64,000 nucleotides of DNA from Sphingomonas yantingensis (GCF_014199325.1 NZ_JACIJJ010000004.1:372001-436000); one strand, 5' to 3'; shown: positions 1-10,278, numbered from the stretch's first letter. Notes: generated by a model not told the origin, from the sequence alone. Numbers and translations: made by a program.

Positions 1-314
1 GACGCGACGTTGCTCGCGATCACCTCGTCAGTCATCAGCCGCCGCGCCTCGTCCTTGAAGCTCGGGTCGCCGATCTTGCCGGTGCCGCCGCCCATCAGCA
101 CGACGGGCTTGTGCCCCGCCTGCTGCATCCGGCGCAGGAGCATGATCTGGACGAGGCTGCCGACATGGAGCGAGGGCGCGGTCGGGTCGAAACCGATATA
201 GCCGGGCACGATCTGCTTTTCGGCCAGCGCATCGAGCGCCGCCGCGTCGGTGACCTGGTGGATATAGCCGCGCGCCGACAGCGTGCGAAGAAGCTTGGAC
301 CGGTATTCGCTCAT
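1..314 (-). CDS. tyrS: Tyrosyl-tRNA synthetase, N-terminal part (cut by window edge)
   Basis: This is the N-terminal ~104 residues of class I tyrosyl-tRNA synthetase, the cytoplasmic enzyme that charges tRNA-Tyr. The protein starts [16 protein letters not shown] and carries the [11 protein letters not shown] segment, the TyrS form of the HIGH signature, followed by [11 protein letters not shown], which belongs to the tyrosyl-adenylate pocket. The start ATG (CAT at 312-314) fits the family's usual N-terminus. The rest of the gene, including the KMSKS loop and the S4-like domain, lies beyond base 1. It is divergent from anmK, with 83 nt between the starts. The assignment is secure; the gene is truncated only by the window. 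Confidence 0.95.
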   Translation of the reverse strand, partial: MSEYRSKLLRTLSARGYIHQVTDAAALDALAEKQIVPGYIGFDPTAPSLHVGSLVQIMLLRRMQQAGHKPVVLMGGGTGKIGDPSFKDEARRLMTDEVIASNVA

Positions 315-397
315 GATGCCTGCGCCGATAGCATGAAATTGTCGCGGTGCGAGGGGGGACGTCTCGACTTCGCCCGCGCGGCGGCTAGAGGAAAGCG

Positions 398-1498
398 ATG
401 GACAAGGGTGCGTGCGTGAAGGCGATCGGGTTGATGTCGGGCACTTCGCTCGATGCGATCGATGCCGCGCTGATCGAAACCGACGGCGAGGGGCAGGTGC
501 GCTCGCTGGGCTTCGTCGCGATCGAGTGGTCGGCCGAGGATCGCGAGCTATTGATGGCGGCGACCGAACGGGCGCTGACGATGGCATCGCCGGGCGCCGA
601 TCCGCTGATCGAGCGAGCCGAGGCTCGCGTTGGCGCCGCTCATGCCGAGGCGGTTGCGACGCTGCTTCGCGAAACGGGTGCCGACGACGTGGCGGTGATC
701 GGCTTTCACGGCCAGACGATCGCGCACCGCCCGGATCGCGGCTGGACGTGGCAGCTCGGCGACGGCGCGGCGCTCGCGGCGGCAACGGGGATCGACGTGG
801 TCGCCGATTTGCGCAGCGCCGACGTGGCCGCGGGCGGACAGGGGGCGCCGCTGCTCCCCGTCTATCACCGCGCGCTGGTCGCCGGACAGACGGGGCCGGT
901 GGCGGTACTCAACCTTGGCGGGGTCGCCAACGTCACGTACATCGACGGCGACACGCTGATCGCGTTCGACACCGGCCCGGCCAATGGCCTGATCGACAGC
1001 TGGGTCGGCGAAACGCGCGGGGCTCGCTTCGACGAAGGCGGCGCGCTGGCGGCGGCGGGGCGGGTGGATGAGGCGGTGCTGACCGCGATGCTTGACCATC
1101 CCTATTTCGACATGGCGCCGCCCAAGTCGCTCGATCGCAACGACTTCACCGTCCAGCCCGCTCGCGGCCTAGCCGAGGCGGACGGGGCTGCGACGCTGAC
1201 CGCGTTCACGGCGCAGACCGTGGCGGAGGGGTTGCGGTTGCTCCCCACCCGGCCGACGCGGCTGATCGTCGCGGGCGGCGGCCGGCATAATCCGACGCTG
1301 ATGGCGATGATCGCCGAGCGGACCGGCCTGACGCCCGAGCCCGCCGACACGCTTGGCTGGAACGGCGACGCGCTGGAGGCGGAGGGGTTCGCTTATATGG
1401 CGGTGCGGGCGCTCAAGGGCCTGCCGATCAGCTTCCCCGGCACCACCGGCGCGCCAGAACCGATGACGGGCGGCGTCGTCCACCGGGCGTGCGCATGA
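398..1498 (+). CDS. anmK: Anhydro-N-acetylmuramic acid kinase
   Basis: AnmK phosphorylates and opens 1,6-anhydro-MurNAc to MurNAc-6-phosphate during cell-wall recycling in the cytoplasm. The 366-residue length is usual. The N-terminal phosphate-binding motif reads [14 protein letters not shown] (the common form has G where this has A). Further family blocks are [53 protein letters not shown] and [10 protein letters not shown] near the C-terminus. The ATG at 398 has an AGAGGAAAG ribosome site just upstream; a GTG at 416 would match shorter homologues. The stop overlaps the next gene's ATG by 4 nt, so the two are probably translationally coupled. No murQ is adjacent. Confidence 0.93.
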   Translation: MDKGACVKAIGLMSGTSLDAIDAALIETDGEGQVRSLGFVAIEWSAEDRELLMAATERALTMASPGADPLIERAEARVGAAHAEAVATLLRETGADDVAVIGFHGQTIAHRPDRGWTWQLGDGAALAAATGIDVVADLRSADVAAGGQGAPLLPVYHRALVAGQTGPVAVLNLGGVANVTYIDGDTLIAFDTGPANGLIDSWVGETRGARFDEGGALAAAGRVDEAVLTAMLDHPYFDMAPPKSLDRNDFTVQPARGLAEADGAATLTAFTAQTVAEGLRLLPTRPTRLIVAGGGRHNPTLMAMIAERTGLTPEPADTLGWNGDALEAEGFAYMAVRALKGLPISFPGTTGAPEPMTGGVVHRACA

Positions 1499-2670
1499 TC
1501 GCTGGCCTCATCTTCGCGACCGAAGCCGCCGAGGACCGCGGCGAGGCGCTGGCGGCGACGTCGCCGTTCGGCGGCATGACGCTGATCGAGTATCAGGCGC
1601 GGCTGCTGATCGGCTGCGGCGCAGGGCAGCTCATGATCGCCGTCGCGCGCGTCACGCCCGCGCTGCTGGCGGCAGTCAATCGCATCGCCCGGCGCGGCGT
1701 CGCGGTCGATGTCGTCCGCTCGGCCGAGGAAGCCGCGGCCAAGGCGCATCCGCTCGCCAGCATCGTCGTCGTTGCCGATTCGCTCGTCACCACCGATCAG
1801 GCGATGCGCGCCATCGCCTTTGCCCAGCCCGACACGCTGATGGTGACGGCGGAAGCCGCCTCGCCCGCCGCGGTGGAGCGGGTCGATGCAGGCCATGTCT
1901 GGGCGGGGCTTGCGGCGCTGAGTGCCACGCGGCTTAAGGAAATCGCGGGGATGCCGCGCGAATATGATTTCCAGTCGACGCTGCTGCGCGTCGTCGTGGC
2001 GGGCGGCGCGGCGCAGGTACAACTGCCCGTCGCCGCCAAGCGCGCGGGCCACGGGGTCGAACGCAATGCCGGTGCGCTCGCCAGCCGCGGCAATGCGGTG
2101 CTGGCGGCACTCGCCAACGGGCGGACCGGCTGGCCCGACCGCTTCGTGTTCACGCCCGTCTCGCGATTCGCGCTCCCGAAGCTGGCCGCACGCGGCCTGC
2201 CGCACTGGGCGGCGCCGGCGGCGGCGGGCGTGCTGACCGTGGCCGGGCTTGCCGCGGCGTGGTTCGGCAGCGCCGGGGCGGGGGTGCTGCTGTCGCTGTT
2301 CGGCATCGCGTCGCTGTCGACCGGATCGCTGCTCAGCTGGCTGCGCGGCGACGACCGGCGCGCGCTGGCACAAGAGGCGGCGATCGCGCTGATCGCGGCG
2401 ATCACGGTGCTAGCGACGGGCGTCGCCGCCTCGGTCCAGGATGCGACGCTCACCCCGGTGGTGCTGGCCGCGGTCGCGGTGGCGGCGGCGGGGATGGGCG
2501 AGCGCAGCGGCGCGCGCGCATCCTGGTGGTGGGGCAGCCCGGCGGGCTACCCTCTGATCCTCGCGCCCTTTGCGCTGGCCGGCTTTTCGTGGGCGGGGCT
2601 CGCCGTCATCGCCGTCTATGCCATGGTGACGCTGGGCGCGGTCGTCGAAAGCTTGCGCGCCAAGGCTTAG
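1495..2670 (+). CDS. Two-domain membrane protein, probably a decayed nucleotidyltransferase/CDP-alcohol phosphotransferase
   Basis: This gene starts on an ATGA overlap with anmK; a GTG at 1489 is also in frame. Residues ~1-200 look like a nucleotide-sugar transferase Rossmann fold: FGGMTLIEYQARLL resembles the 'G-x-LIE-x-Q' part of NTP transferases. The usual glycine-rich GxGxR loop is missing. Residues ~215-390 hold several hydrophobic helices and begin FTPVSRFALPKLAARGLPHW, which resembles the entry to CDP-alcohol phosphotransferases. Their DGx2ARx8Gx3Dx3D catalytic signature is absent. The domain order recalls bifunctional inositol-phosphate cytidylyltransferase/DIPP synthases. I infer an inactive or repurposed relative that may regulate or scaffold at the membrane. 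The coding reading is secure; the family link is tentative. Confidence 0.75.
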   Translation: MIAGLIFATEAAEDRGEALAATSPFGGMTLIEYQARLLIGCGAGQLMIAVARVTPALLAAVNRIARRGVAVDVVRSAEEAAAKAHPLASIVVVADSLVTTDQAMRAIAFAQPDTLMVTAEAASPAAVERVDAGHVWAGLAALSATRLKEIAGMPREYDFQSTLLRVVVAGGAAQVQLPVAAKRAGHGVERNAGALASRGNAVLAALANGRTGWPDRFVFTPVSRFALPKLAARGLPHWAAPAAAGVLTVAGLAAAWFGSAGAGVLLSLFGIASLSTGSLLSWLRGDDRRALAQEAAIALIAAITVLATGVAASVQDATLTPVVLAAVAVAAAGMGERSGARASWWWGSPAGYPLILAPFALAGFSWAGLAVIAVYAMVTLGAVVESLRAKA

Positions 2671-2707
2671 CGCCTCTTTAACGACAGTCGGTTAGAACGT
2701 CCCCACG

Positions 2708-3787
2708 ATGTCGATCGACCCGACCGACCCCCTTGGCGGCACCCCCGCCGACGTAGCGACCCTGTTGGCCGAGGCCGATGGGGCGGCCGCGCTCGTGCGC
2801 CGGTTGCGCGGCGCGGCGATCCGCGACCTGCTGATCCCCGATGCGGCGCGGCTCGACGACCGCCGCCGTGCCGCGCTTCGCACGCTGATTCGCGCGATCG
2901 TCGGCACGATCGGTGCCGACATTCACGATTTCGCGCTCCGCCGCCTGACCGAAGTGGATGAGGGCGGCGCGGCCGCGCTGTCGCGTGTCGATGCCTGTCA
3001 TCTCATCGCGTCGATCGAGGCGCGGTTGGGCACCGACGAGGCGATTGCCGGCGATCTGATCGACCGCGTGACGCTGGACCTGATCGGCGACGGCCTGCCG
3101 ACCGGCCTCATCGAGCAGGCGCCCGAGCCGTGGCAGGGCCGCGCCGCCGAGCGCGCGGGCGAGGCGCTGCGTCAAGCCGAGAGCCGTCGCCGCACGCCCC
3201 CCGATCAGCCCCCCTATGCCACCGACCTGCCGGCGGAGAGCCAGGCGGCGTTCACCTGGTGGATCGCGGCGGCGATCGCCGATGTCGCACGCCCGCCGCT
3301 AACCGACACGAGCGCCGCGCTCGACCGCGCGCTGGCCGATGGCGCCGCCCACTCGTTGGCACAGGCGGACGAGGGCGAGCGTCTGGAGGCGGCGGCGACG
3401 CGCCTTGCCGCGGTCGCGGATCTGCGCGGCGGGGCGCTGGTCGGCGCGCTCGACCACGCGCTTGCCGAGCGCCGTGTCGTGCTGCTCGCGGCGCTGATCG
3501 CCCATGCCGCGGGCACCAGCTTCGACAGCGTTCGCGTGCTGATGACCGAGCCCGCCGACCCGCGCCTGTGGCTGCTGCTGCGTAGCCTCGATCTGCCGCG
3601 CGAATCGATCGCGCGGATCGGCTTTGCCTTGTGCGAGGCCGATCATCGCCGCGACGTCGAACGCTTCGCCGATCAGCTCGATGCGGTGATGTCGCTACCC
3701 GTCGCCGACGCCGTGCTGGCGACCGCCGCGCTGCGCTTGCCGGCGGCGTTCCGTGCCGCGCGTGCGAGTGGAGAGACCGTCCGATGA
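2708..3787 (+). CDS. DUF2336 domain protein
   Basis: The 359-residue protein is alpha-helical, Ala- and Arg-rich and lacks signal peptide or membrane segments, so it is probably cytoplasmic. Its pattern of HEAT-like helices, including GDLIDRVTLDLIGDGLPTGL and the C-terminal LPAAFRAARAS, fits the alphaproteobacterial DUF2336 family, whose biochemical role is unknown to me. It begins with ATG at 2708, 37 nt after the previous gene. Its stop overlaps the ATG of the following histidine kinase by 4 nt (ATGA at 3784). That coupling suggests the two products act together, perhaps with DUF2336 as a partner or scaffold for the kinase. The function is not established here. Confidence 0.8.
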   Translation: MSIDPTDPLGGTPADVATLLAEADGAAALVRRLRGAAIRDLLIPDAARLDDRRRAALRTLIRAIVGTIGADIHDFALRRLTEVDEGGAAALSRVDACHLIASIEARLGTDEAIAGDLIDRVTLDLIGDGLPTGLIEQAPEPWQGRAAERAGEALRQAESRRRTPPDQPPYATDLPAESQAAFTWWIAAAIADVARPPLTDTSAALDRALADGAAHSLAQADEGERLEAAATRLAAVADLRGGALVGALDHALAERRVVLLAALIAHAAGTSFDSVRVLMTEPADPRLWLLLRSLDLPRESIARIGFALCEADHRRDVERFADQLDAVMSLPVADAVLATAALRLPAAFRAARASGETVR

Positions 3788-5109
3788 CTGACATGGCCGC
3801 GGCGTTGATCGACGGCGAAGGGCGCCTGGTCGAGGCCGATCCGCGGATCGCGGCGCTCAACGCGTCGGCGGGCGGCGGCATCGGACAGCCGCTGGCACTG
3901 CCGGCGATCGGCGAACTCGCGCGGCTGTCGCGCCGGCTCGGCATCGTCATCGCTCGCCCCGCGGTCGTCGCCGATGGCGAGGATGACGTGGAGCTCTGGA
4001 TCCGCGCCCGCCCGCAACCCGACGGCATCCGCGTCGAAGTCAGCGGCTGGCGCGATCGTGCGCCCGAGCCGTCGCCGGCCCCGCGCGATGCCCACCGTTT
4101 CGATGCAGCCGAGGCGCAGTTTTTCTGGAAAAGCGACGCGGCGATGCTCGTGACCGCACTGTCGGGCGAGGGGTTCGACGCCGCCGCCGCGATCGGCCAG
4201 CCGCTGACCCGCCTGTTCGACCTCACCACCGACGAGGCGCTGTTGCCGCTCCTGTCGGCTGCCGCGGCGCGCGGCAGCTTTGCCGATCAGCCCGCGCGGA
4301 TTGCCGCCGATGGCCGTGCGATCCGGCTGAGCGGACGCGCACAGGTCGATGGCGGCGGCGTCTTCGCCGGCTTCGTCGGGACCGGCCGCTTCGTCGATGC
4401 CGCGCCCGCCGAACCGGTGGTGGAGGCCACCCCGGCGTTCGGCGAGCAATTCGCCGACCGCCTCGACCGCGCGCTGCGCACCCCGCTGCAACGCATCGTC
4501 GCGCATGCCGATTCGATCGGCGCCCAGGCAGACGGCCCGGTTCGCCCCGAATATGTCGAATATGCGCAGGATATCTCGAGCGCCGCACGGCACCTGATGG
4601 GGCTGGTCGACGATCTGGTCGATCTGTCGGCGATCGAGCGACCCGATTTTGCCATCGCCAGCGAGACGATCGATCTGGCCGACGTGACTCGCCGCGCCGC
4701 CGGGCTGCTGGCGGTTCGGGCGGCCAATGCGGAAGTCCGGATCGACCGTCCGGCGATGGACGACGTGCTTCCGGCGATCGGCGAGTTTCGCCGCGCCCTT
4801 CAGATCCTCGTCAACCTGATCGGCAATGCGGTGCGTTACAGCCCGCGCGGCGGCGTCGTATGGCTTCGCTTGGATGGGGGAGAGGGCAGCGCCTCGGTCA
4901 CCGTCGCCGATCAGGGGCGCGGGATCGCGCATGAGGATCAGGCGCGTATCTTCGACAAGTTCGGCCGCGTCGATGCGAGCGAGCCGGGCGGCAACGGCCT
5001 CGGCCTCTATATCGCCCGGCGGCTGGCGCGCGCGATGGGCGGCGACGTGACGGTGGAGAGCGAGCCGGGGCAGGGCGCGCGCTTCAAGCTCACCCTGCCC
5101 GAAGGCTGA
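3784..5109 (+). CDS. Soluble sensor histidine kinase lacking the phospho-acceptor His
   Basis: The start is the ATG in the ATGA overlap with DUF2336, giving 441 residues. No membrane segment is visible. Residues ~1-210 form a divergent PAS-like sensory region. Residues ~218-285 match a HisKA dimerisation domain, and ~335-441 form an HATPase_c domain with the N box around N344/N348, the G1 box D376-x-G-x-G, the F box IFDKFGRVD and the G2 box GGNGLGLYIARRL. The H box reads LDRALRTPL where SHELRTPL is expected, so position 229 (codon 4468-4470) is Arg. ATP-binding residues look intact. It may therefore work as a pseudokinase, like the Caulobacter cell-cycle protein DivL, which has Tyr there. It may bind another kinase or regulator. 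Confidence 0.9.
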   Translation: MTDMAAALIDGEGRLVEADPRIAALNASAGGGIGQPLALPAIGELARLSRRLGIVIARPAVVADGEDDVELWIRARPQPDGIRVEVSGWRDRAPEPSPAPRDAHRFDAAEAQFFWKSDAAMLVTALSGEGFDAAAAIGQPLTRLFDLTTDEALLPLLSAAAARGSFADQPARIAADGRAIRLSGRAQVDGGGVFAGFVGTGRFVDAAPAEPVVEATPAFGEQFADRLDRALRTPLQRIVAHADSIGAQADGPVRPEYVEYAQDISSAARHLMGLVDDLVDLSAIERPDFAIASETIDLADVTRRAAGLLAVRAANAEVRIDRPAMDDVLPAIGEFRRALQILVNLIGNAVRYSPRGGVVWLRLDGGEGSASVTVADQGRGIAHEDQARIFDKFGRVDASEPGGNGLGLYIARRLARAMGGDVTVESEPGQGARFKLTLPEG

Positions 5110-5115
5110 TCGGCC

Positions 5116-5316
5116 TTATCGAAGCCGGCGACCGATCAGGATCAGCAGCACCCCGGCCGCCGCGACTGCCGAGCCGATCGTCACCCATACCTGGTCACCG
5201 ATCATGAAGCTCGACGCCGGCCAGCGGATCACGCCGAGCCCCTGGAGCATCCATAGGATGCCCATGAGCGCGACGACCAGCCCGACGACCGAGAGTATCG
5301 GGCGAAGTCGCCGCAT
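5116..5316 (-). CDS. Small two-helix membrane protein
   Basis: This 66-residue protein starts MRRLRPILSVVGLVV. It has two hydrophobic helices (about residues 7-27 and 42-62) joined by a short polar loop IRWPASSFMIGDQ, and ends in GRRLR. Arg-rich ends and two spans suggest a small inner-membrane protein. It lies 10 nt upstream of gltA's stop, convergent with the histidine kinase (6 nt between stops) and downstream of gltX-gltA on the same strand. No function can be assigned. The clear membrane pattern and close packing between genes support it being real. Confidence 0.7.
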   Translation of the reverse strand: MRRLRPILSVVGLVVALMGILWMLQGLGVIRWPASSFMIGDQVWVTIGSAVAAAGVLLILIGRRLR

Positions 5317-5326
5317 CCTCCGATCC

Positions 5327-6610
5327 TCAGCGCTGGCCGAGCGGCACGTAGTCGCGCTGCGTCGGGCCGGTGTAGAGCTGGCGCGGGCGACCGATCTTCT
5401 GCTCTGGGTCCGAGATCATCTCGTTCCACTGTGCGACCCAGCCCACCGTGCGGGCGAGCGCGAACAGCACGGTGAACATCGTCGTCGGGAAACCGATCGC
5501 CGACAGGATCACGCCCGAATAGAAGTCGACGTTCGGGAACAGCTTTTTCTCGATGAAGTAATCGTCGCTGAGCGCAATTTCCTCGAGGCGAAGCGCGGTC
5601 TCGAACAGCGGGTCCTGGACGTTCAGCGCGTCGAACACCTCGCGCACCGTCTTCTGCATGACGGTCGCGCGCGGGTCGTAGTTCTTGTAGACGCGGTGGC
5701 CGAAGCCCATCAGGCGGAACGGATCGTTCTTGTCCTTGGCGCGGGCGATATATTCCGGAATCTTGTCGGGCGTGCCGATCTCGCGCAGCATGTTGAGCGC
5801 GGCCTCGTTCGCGCCGCCATGCGCCGGACCCCAGAGACAGGCGATGCCCGCCGCGATGCACGCGAACGGATTGGCGCCCGACGAACCCGCCAGCCGGACG
5901 GTCGAGGTCGACGCGTTCTGCTCGTGATCGGCGTGGAGGATGAAGATGCGGTCCATCGCCCGCTCAACCGCGGGATTGACCTCATACTGCTCGGCCGGAA
6001 CGCCGAACGTCATGCGCAGGAAATTGCCCGTGTAGGACAGCGAGTTGTCGGGATAGAGGAACGGCTGCCCGATCGAATATTTGTACGCCATCGCCGCGAT
6101 CGTCGGCATCTTGGCGATCAGCCGGTGGCTGGCGATCATCCGCTGGTGCGGATCGGCGATGTCGGTCGAATCGTGGTAGAAGGCCGACAGCGCGCCGACG
6201 ACGCCGCACATCACCGCCATAGGGTGCGCGTCGCGGCGGAACCCGCGATAGAATTGCGCGAGCTGCTCATGCAGCATCGTGTGGCGGCTGATCGTGTAGA
6301 TGAACTTGTCGAGCTCGTCCTTCGACGGCAGCTCGCCGTTCAGGAGGAGGTACGAAACTTCCATGAAGCTCGACTGCTCGGCGAGCTGTCCGATCGGATA
6401 GCCGCGATGGAGGAGCACGCCTTCGTCACCGTCGATGTACGTCAGCGCCGACTCGCAGCTCGCGGTCGAGGTGAAGCCCGGATCGTAGGTGAACATGCCC
6501 GACTGGGCATAGAATTTGCGGATGTCGACGACGTCCGGCCCGACGCTCCCGCTGCGGACGGGATAGTCCTTTTCACCGATCTTCAACGTCTGGCCGGTGG
6601 TGTCGCTCAT
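5327..6610 (-). CDS. gltA: Citrate synthase
   Basis: GltA condenses oxaloacetate and acetyl-CoA to citrate, the entry step of the TCA cycle. The 427-residue length suits the hexameric type II enzyme of Gram-negative bacteria. Visible blocks are the N-terminal [13 protein letters not shown] and [13 protein letters not shown], the catalytic His region [33 protein letters not shown], and [13 protein letters not shown] with the second active-site His. The ATG at 6610 gives the standard MSDTTG-type N-terminus. The stop of gltX lies 13 nt upstream, so gltX and gltA are probably co-transcribed. Confidence 0.97.
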   Translation of the reverse strand: MSDTTGQTLKIGEKDYPVRSGSVGPDVVDIRKFYAQSGMFTYDPGFTSTASCESALTYIDGDEGVLLHRGYPIGQLAEQSSFMEVSYLLLNGELPSKDELDKFIYTISRHTMLHEQLAQFYRGFRRDAHPMAVMCGVVGALSAFYHDSTDIADPHQRMIASHRLIAKMPTIAAMAYKYSIGQPFLYPDNSLSYTGNFLRMTFGVPAEQYEVNPAVERAMDRIFILHADHEQNASTSTVRLAGSSGANPFACIAAGIACLWGPAHGGANEAALNMLREIGTPDKIPEYIARAKDKNDPFRLMGFGHRVYKNYDPRATVMQKTVREVFDALNVQDPLFETALRLEEIALSDDYFIEKKLFPNVDFYSGVILSAIGFPTTMFTVLFALARTVGWVAQWNEMISDPEQKIGRPRQLYTGPTQRDYVPLGQR

Positions 6611-6623
6611 TCGCGTTTCCTTC

Positions 6624-8075
6624 CTATCGGTCGGCCGTGACGGCCATCTGGTCTGCGATCCGTGCCAGGCTTTCCTGACGGCCGAGCAATGCCAGCACGT
6701 CATAGATACCCGGCGAGGTCCGCCGCCCGGTGAGCGCTGCACGCAGCGGCTGTGCCGCCGCGCCCAGCTTGATCCCGCGCGTCTCGGCGACCCCGCGTAC
6801 CGCCGTTTCGAGCGCTTCCGTATCCCAGTGCGGCAGCGCGTCAAGTGCGGTGTGCAACGCAGCAAGAACCTCGGTGTTTCCACCCTCGAGCAGCGGACGC
6901 GCATCTTCGTCGATGGGCAGCGGCCGAACCGCAAACAGGAATCGCGCGCCGTCGGCCAACTCGTTGAGGTTGGCGGCGCGCAGCTTCAATACCGGCATCG
7001 CGGTTTCGATAGTCGTCCGGCCCGCCTCATCGACGCCAAGGCGCGCGGCGGTCAACTCGGCCAGCCGCGCATCGTCGGCGCCGCGGATATAGAGGCCGTT
7101 GAGGTTCTCGAGCTTCTTCTGGTCGAAGCGCGACGGCGACTTGCCGACGCCCGCCAGGTCGAACCACTCCACCGCCTGCTCGCGGCTGATGATCTCGTCG
7201 TCGCCGTGCCCCCAGCCGAGGCGGAGGAGGTAATTGCCCAGCGCCTCGGGGAGGATGCCGAGCTCGTCGCGATACGCCTCGACCCCCAGCGCGCCGTGCC
7301 GCTTCGACAGCTTGGCGCCGTCCGACCCGTGGATCAGCGGGATATGGGCATAGACCGGGTCGGGCCAGCCGCCCACGACCGCGTCCATCGCGCGGATGAG
7401 CGCAAGCTGGCGGAAGGCGTTGTTGAGATGATCGTCGCCGCGGATGACGTGGGTGACGCCCATGTCGTGGTCGTCGACGACGACGGCGAGCATGTAGGTC
7501 GGCGTCCCGTCCGAGCGGAGCAGCACGAAATCGTCCAGCTCGGCATTGTTGACGGTGACGTCGCCCTGCACGCGATCGGGGATGGTGACGCTGCCCGTGG
7601 TCGGCGCCTTGAGCCGCACGACGAAGGGCGCGCCCGCAGGCGCATCGCTCTCGGGGCGATCGCGCCAGCGGCCGTCATAGCGCATCGGCTTGCCCGCCGC
7701 GCGCTGGCTCTCACGTAGCGCGGTCAGCTCCTCGGGCGTGGCATAGCATTTATAGGCGTGGCCGGCGGCGAGCAGCTGATGCGCGACCGCGGCATGGCGG
7801 TCGGCGCGCGCGAACTGGAACACCGCCTCGCCGTCCCAGTCTAGACCGAGCCAGCGCATGCCCTCGAGGATCGCGTCGATCGCCGGCTGGGTAGAGCGCG
7901 CGCGGTCGGTATCTTCGATGCGCAGCAGGAACTTGCCGCCGTGATGGCGCGCAAACAGCCAGTTGAACAGCGCGGTGCGCGCGCCGCCGATATGCAGGAA
8001 CCCCGTCGGCGACGGGGCGAAACGCGTGACCACGGGGGCAGCGGTGTCGGCGGCTTTATGATCGGTTGCGCCCAC
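6624..8075 (-). CDS. gltX: Glutamyl-tRNA synthetase
   Basis: GltX charges tRNA-Glu in the cytoplasm. The protein shows the HIGH-type motif in [19 protein letters not shown] and the KMSKS-type motif in [13 protein letters not shown], with IEDTDRARS and [10 protein letters not shown] between them and an all-helical anticodon-binding C-terminus. The best start is GTG at 8075 ([10 protein letters not shown]), preceded by GGGAG about ten bases upstream; it gives 483 residues. An in-frame upstream start at 8147 would add 24 unlikely residues and overlap the divergent comEC. Alphaproteobacteria often carry two GluRS genes, one also loading tRNA-Gln; which type this is cannot be told here. Confidence 0.95.
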   Translation of the reverse strand: MGATDHKAADTAAPVVTRFAPSPTGFLHIGGARTALFNWLFARHHGGKFLLRIEDTDRARSTQPAIDAILEGMRWLGLDWDGEAVFQFARADRHAAVAHQLLAAGHAYKCYATPEELTALRESQRAAGKPMRYDGRWRDRPESDAPAGAPFVVRLKAPTTGSVTIPDRVQGDVTVNNAELDDFVLLRSDGTPTYMLAVVVDDHDMGVTHVIRGDDHLNNAFRQLALIRAMDAVVGGWPDPVYAHIPLIHGSDGAKLSKRHGALGVEAYRDELGILPEALGNYLLRLGWGHGDDEIISREQAVEWFDLAGVGKSPSRFDQKKLENLNGLYIRGADDARLAELTAARLGVDEAGRTTIETAMPVLKLRAANLNELADGARFLFAVRPLPIDEDARPLLEGGNTEVLAALHTALDALPHWDTEALETAVRGVAETRGIKLGAAAQPLRAALTGRRTSPGIYDVLALLGRQESLARIADQMAVTADR

Positions 8076-8103
8076 GCGCAGATGCTCCCAAGCTGAACAG
8101 GTG

Positions 8104-10278
8104 ATGGCTTCTCGGCCCGGCGGCGCCCCTAGCACGCACCCCGGCACGCTTCAAATCGGGGCGTGGCGACCGGCCTTCAACCCGTGGCCGCCGATCGAGC
8201 GCTGGCTGGAAGCCGAGCGCGACCAGTTGCCGCTGTGGCTGCCGGTGGCACTGGGCGGCGGCATGACGGCATGGCTGGTATTGCCGTGGCAGGGCCAGTG
8301 GGCGGCGTTCGTGCTCCTTTGCCTTGCGATGGCATCGACGGCGCTCGCGCTGGGACGGGGCGGGCGGTCGCCTCGAATGATCGCGGTTGGCGCGCTGGCG
8401 GCGGCGCTCGGCTGCGCGCTGATCTGGTGGCGGGCCGAGCGGGTGGCGGCGCCGGTGCTCGCGCGGCCGGCGGTCGTCGACCTCGCCGCGCCGGTCGAGC
8501 GGATCGAGCGGCTGCCCGCACGCGGGATCGTGCGGTTGACACTGGCGTCGGGACGGGGCGATCTGCCGCCGCGTGTGCGGGTCAATGTCGATGCGACGAA
8601 GCTGCCCACCGGGATCGCGATCGGGTCGCGCGTCACGCTGAAGGCGCGGCTGATGCCGCCCGCCGCACCGGCGGTGCCGGGGGCTTACGACTTCGCGCGG
8701 GTCGCGTGGTTTTCGGGGCTGGGCGCGACGGGCACTTCGCTCAGCGCCGTGAAGGCCGAGGGGGCAGGGGGCGAGGCGGACGGGCTGCGCGATCGCCTGA
8801 CCCGTCACATCCATGGCCGGGTCGAGGGCAGCGCGGGCGGGATCGCCGCCGCGCTCGTCACCGGCGACCGCGGCGCGATCGCGCCCGAGGATGACGAGGC
8901 GCTGCGCCGCGCGGGCCTCGCGCACCTGTTGTCGGTGAGCGGCCTGCACGTCACCGCCGTCGTCGGCGCGACGATGCTCGTTGCGCTGCGATTGCTGGCC
9001 CTCTTTCCGGTACTGGCGATCCGCTTTCGCCTGCCCGTCGTAGCGGCGCTGATCGCGGCGGGGGTGGCGGGCTTCTATACCTGGCTGACGGGCGCGGAGG
9101 TGCCGACGGTCCGCAGCCTCGTCGCCGCACTGATCGTGCTTGCGGCACTGGCGCTGGGGCGGGAGGCGATCACGCTTCGGCTGGTCGCCGCGGGGGCGCT
9201 GATCGTCCTCGTCCTCTGGCCCGAGGCGATCGCGTCGGCGAGCTTCCAGCTGAGTTTCGCCGCCGTCACCGCGATCGTCGCGTTGCATGAAAGCTCGATG
9301 ATCGCCCGCTGGTTCGGCCCGCGTGAGGAGGGGCGGGGGTGGCGGCTGCTGCGCGGGCTCGGCTCACTGCTGCTGACGGGGCTCGTCATCGAACTGGTGC
9401 TGATGCCGATCGGGCTGTTCCATTTCCACAAGGCTGGGCTTTACGGATCGGTCGCCAATCTCGTCGCGATCCCGCTGACGACCTTCGTCGTGATGCCGGC
9501 AGAGGCGCTGGCGCTGGTGCTCGATGCCGGCGGGCTCGGCGCGCCGGTCTGGTGGGTGGTCGAGGTGTCGCTGAAGGGGCTGCTCTGGCTTTCGCATACC
9601 GTTGCCTCGGCCCCCGGATCGGTTGCGGCGCTGCCGACGATGCCGAATGCCGCCTTCGCGCTGATGGTCGCCGGCGGGCTGTGGATCGCGCTCTGGCGGA
9701 CGCGGTGGCGGTGGTTCGGGGCACTGCCCTTTGCGCTTGGCGGGGCGATGGCCGTGGCGGCGCCGACGCCCGAGCTGATCGTCACCGGCGACGGTCGCCA
9801 TGTCGCGATTAGGGGCAGCGACGGCTCGATGCGCGTCCTGCGCGAGCGGGCGGGGGAGTATGTGCGCGGCATCCTTGGCGAAGCCGCCGGCATCGACGGC
9901 GAACTCGGCGCGATCGACGATGCGGGCGATGCCCGGTGCAGCCGCGACGCCTGTACCGCGACATTGACCACGGGCGGGCGGCGATGGCGGGTGGCGGCGA
10001 CGCGCAGCTTCGACCTGATCCCCATCGCCGCGATGATCCGCCTGTGCCGGACGAGCGACATCGTTATCAGCGATCGTCGCCTGCCGCGCGGTTGCAACCC
10101 CCGCTGGCTGCGGCTCGACCGGCCGATGCTGGCGAAGACCGGCGGCGTGTCGATCGACCTCGACGGGCCCCGCGTGACCAGGGTGTCGCGGCCGGGCGAC
10201 CAGCCGTGGCTGAACCCGGTTCGCGTCGCCCCGCCGCGCTTGCCGCGCCCCAGGCGATCGGGCACGCCGAAGCGATGA
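8104..10278 (+). CDS. comEC: ComEC/Rec2-type DNA uptake channel without its metallo-beta-lactamase domain
   Basis: ComEC forms the inner-membrane channel for incoming single-stranded DNA in natural transformation. The protein has an N-terminal pair of helices, a soluble OB-like DUF4131 region (~100-190), then the polytopic Competence domain (~225-500) with the signature [14 protein letters not shown] and [14 protein letters not shown]. After the last helix (~residue 560) the tail to residue 724 has no HxHxDH zinc motif, so the nuclease-like metallo-beta-lactamase domain found in many ComEC proteins is missing or unrecognisable. The ATG at 8104 is preferred; a GTG lies one codon earlier. The stop overlaps the next gene's ATG by 4 nt, and that gene encodes a separate metallo-beta-lactamase fold. 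Confidence 0.9.
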   Translation: MASRPGGAPSTHPGTLQIGAWRPAFNPWPPIERWLEAERDQLPLWLPVALGGGMTAWLVLPWQGQWAAFVLLCLAMASTALALGRGGRSPRMIAVGALAAALGCALIWWRAERVAAPVLARPAVVDLAAPVERIERLPARGIVRLTLASGRGDLPPRVRVNVDATKLPTGIAIGSRVTLKARLMPPAAPAVPGAYDFARVAWFSGLGATGTSLSAVKAEGAGGEADGLRDRLTRHIHGRVEGSAGGIAAALVTGDRGAIAPEDDEALRRAGLAHLLSVSGLHVTAVVGATMLVALRLLALFPVLAIRFRLPVVAALIAAGVAGFYTWLTGAEVPTVRSLVAALIVLAALALGREAITLRLVAAGALIVLVLWPEAIASASFQLSFAAVTAIVALHESSMIARWFGPREEGRGWRLLRGLGSLLLTGLVIELVLMPIGLFHFHKAGLYGSVANLVAIPLTTFVVMPAEALALVLDAGGLGAPVWWVVEVSLKGLLWLSHTVASAPGSVAALPTMPNAAFALMVAGGLWIALWRTRWRWFGALPFALGGAMAVAAPTPELIVTGDGRHVAIRGSDGSMRVLRERAGEYVRGILGEAAGIDGELGAIDDAGDARCSRDACTATLTTGGRRWRVAATRSFDLIPIAAMIRLCRTSDIVISDRRLPRGCNPRWLRLDRPMLAKTGGVSIDLDGPRVTRVSRPGDQPWLNPVRVAPPRLPRPRRSGTPKR

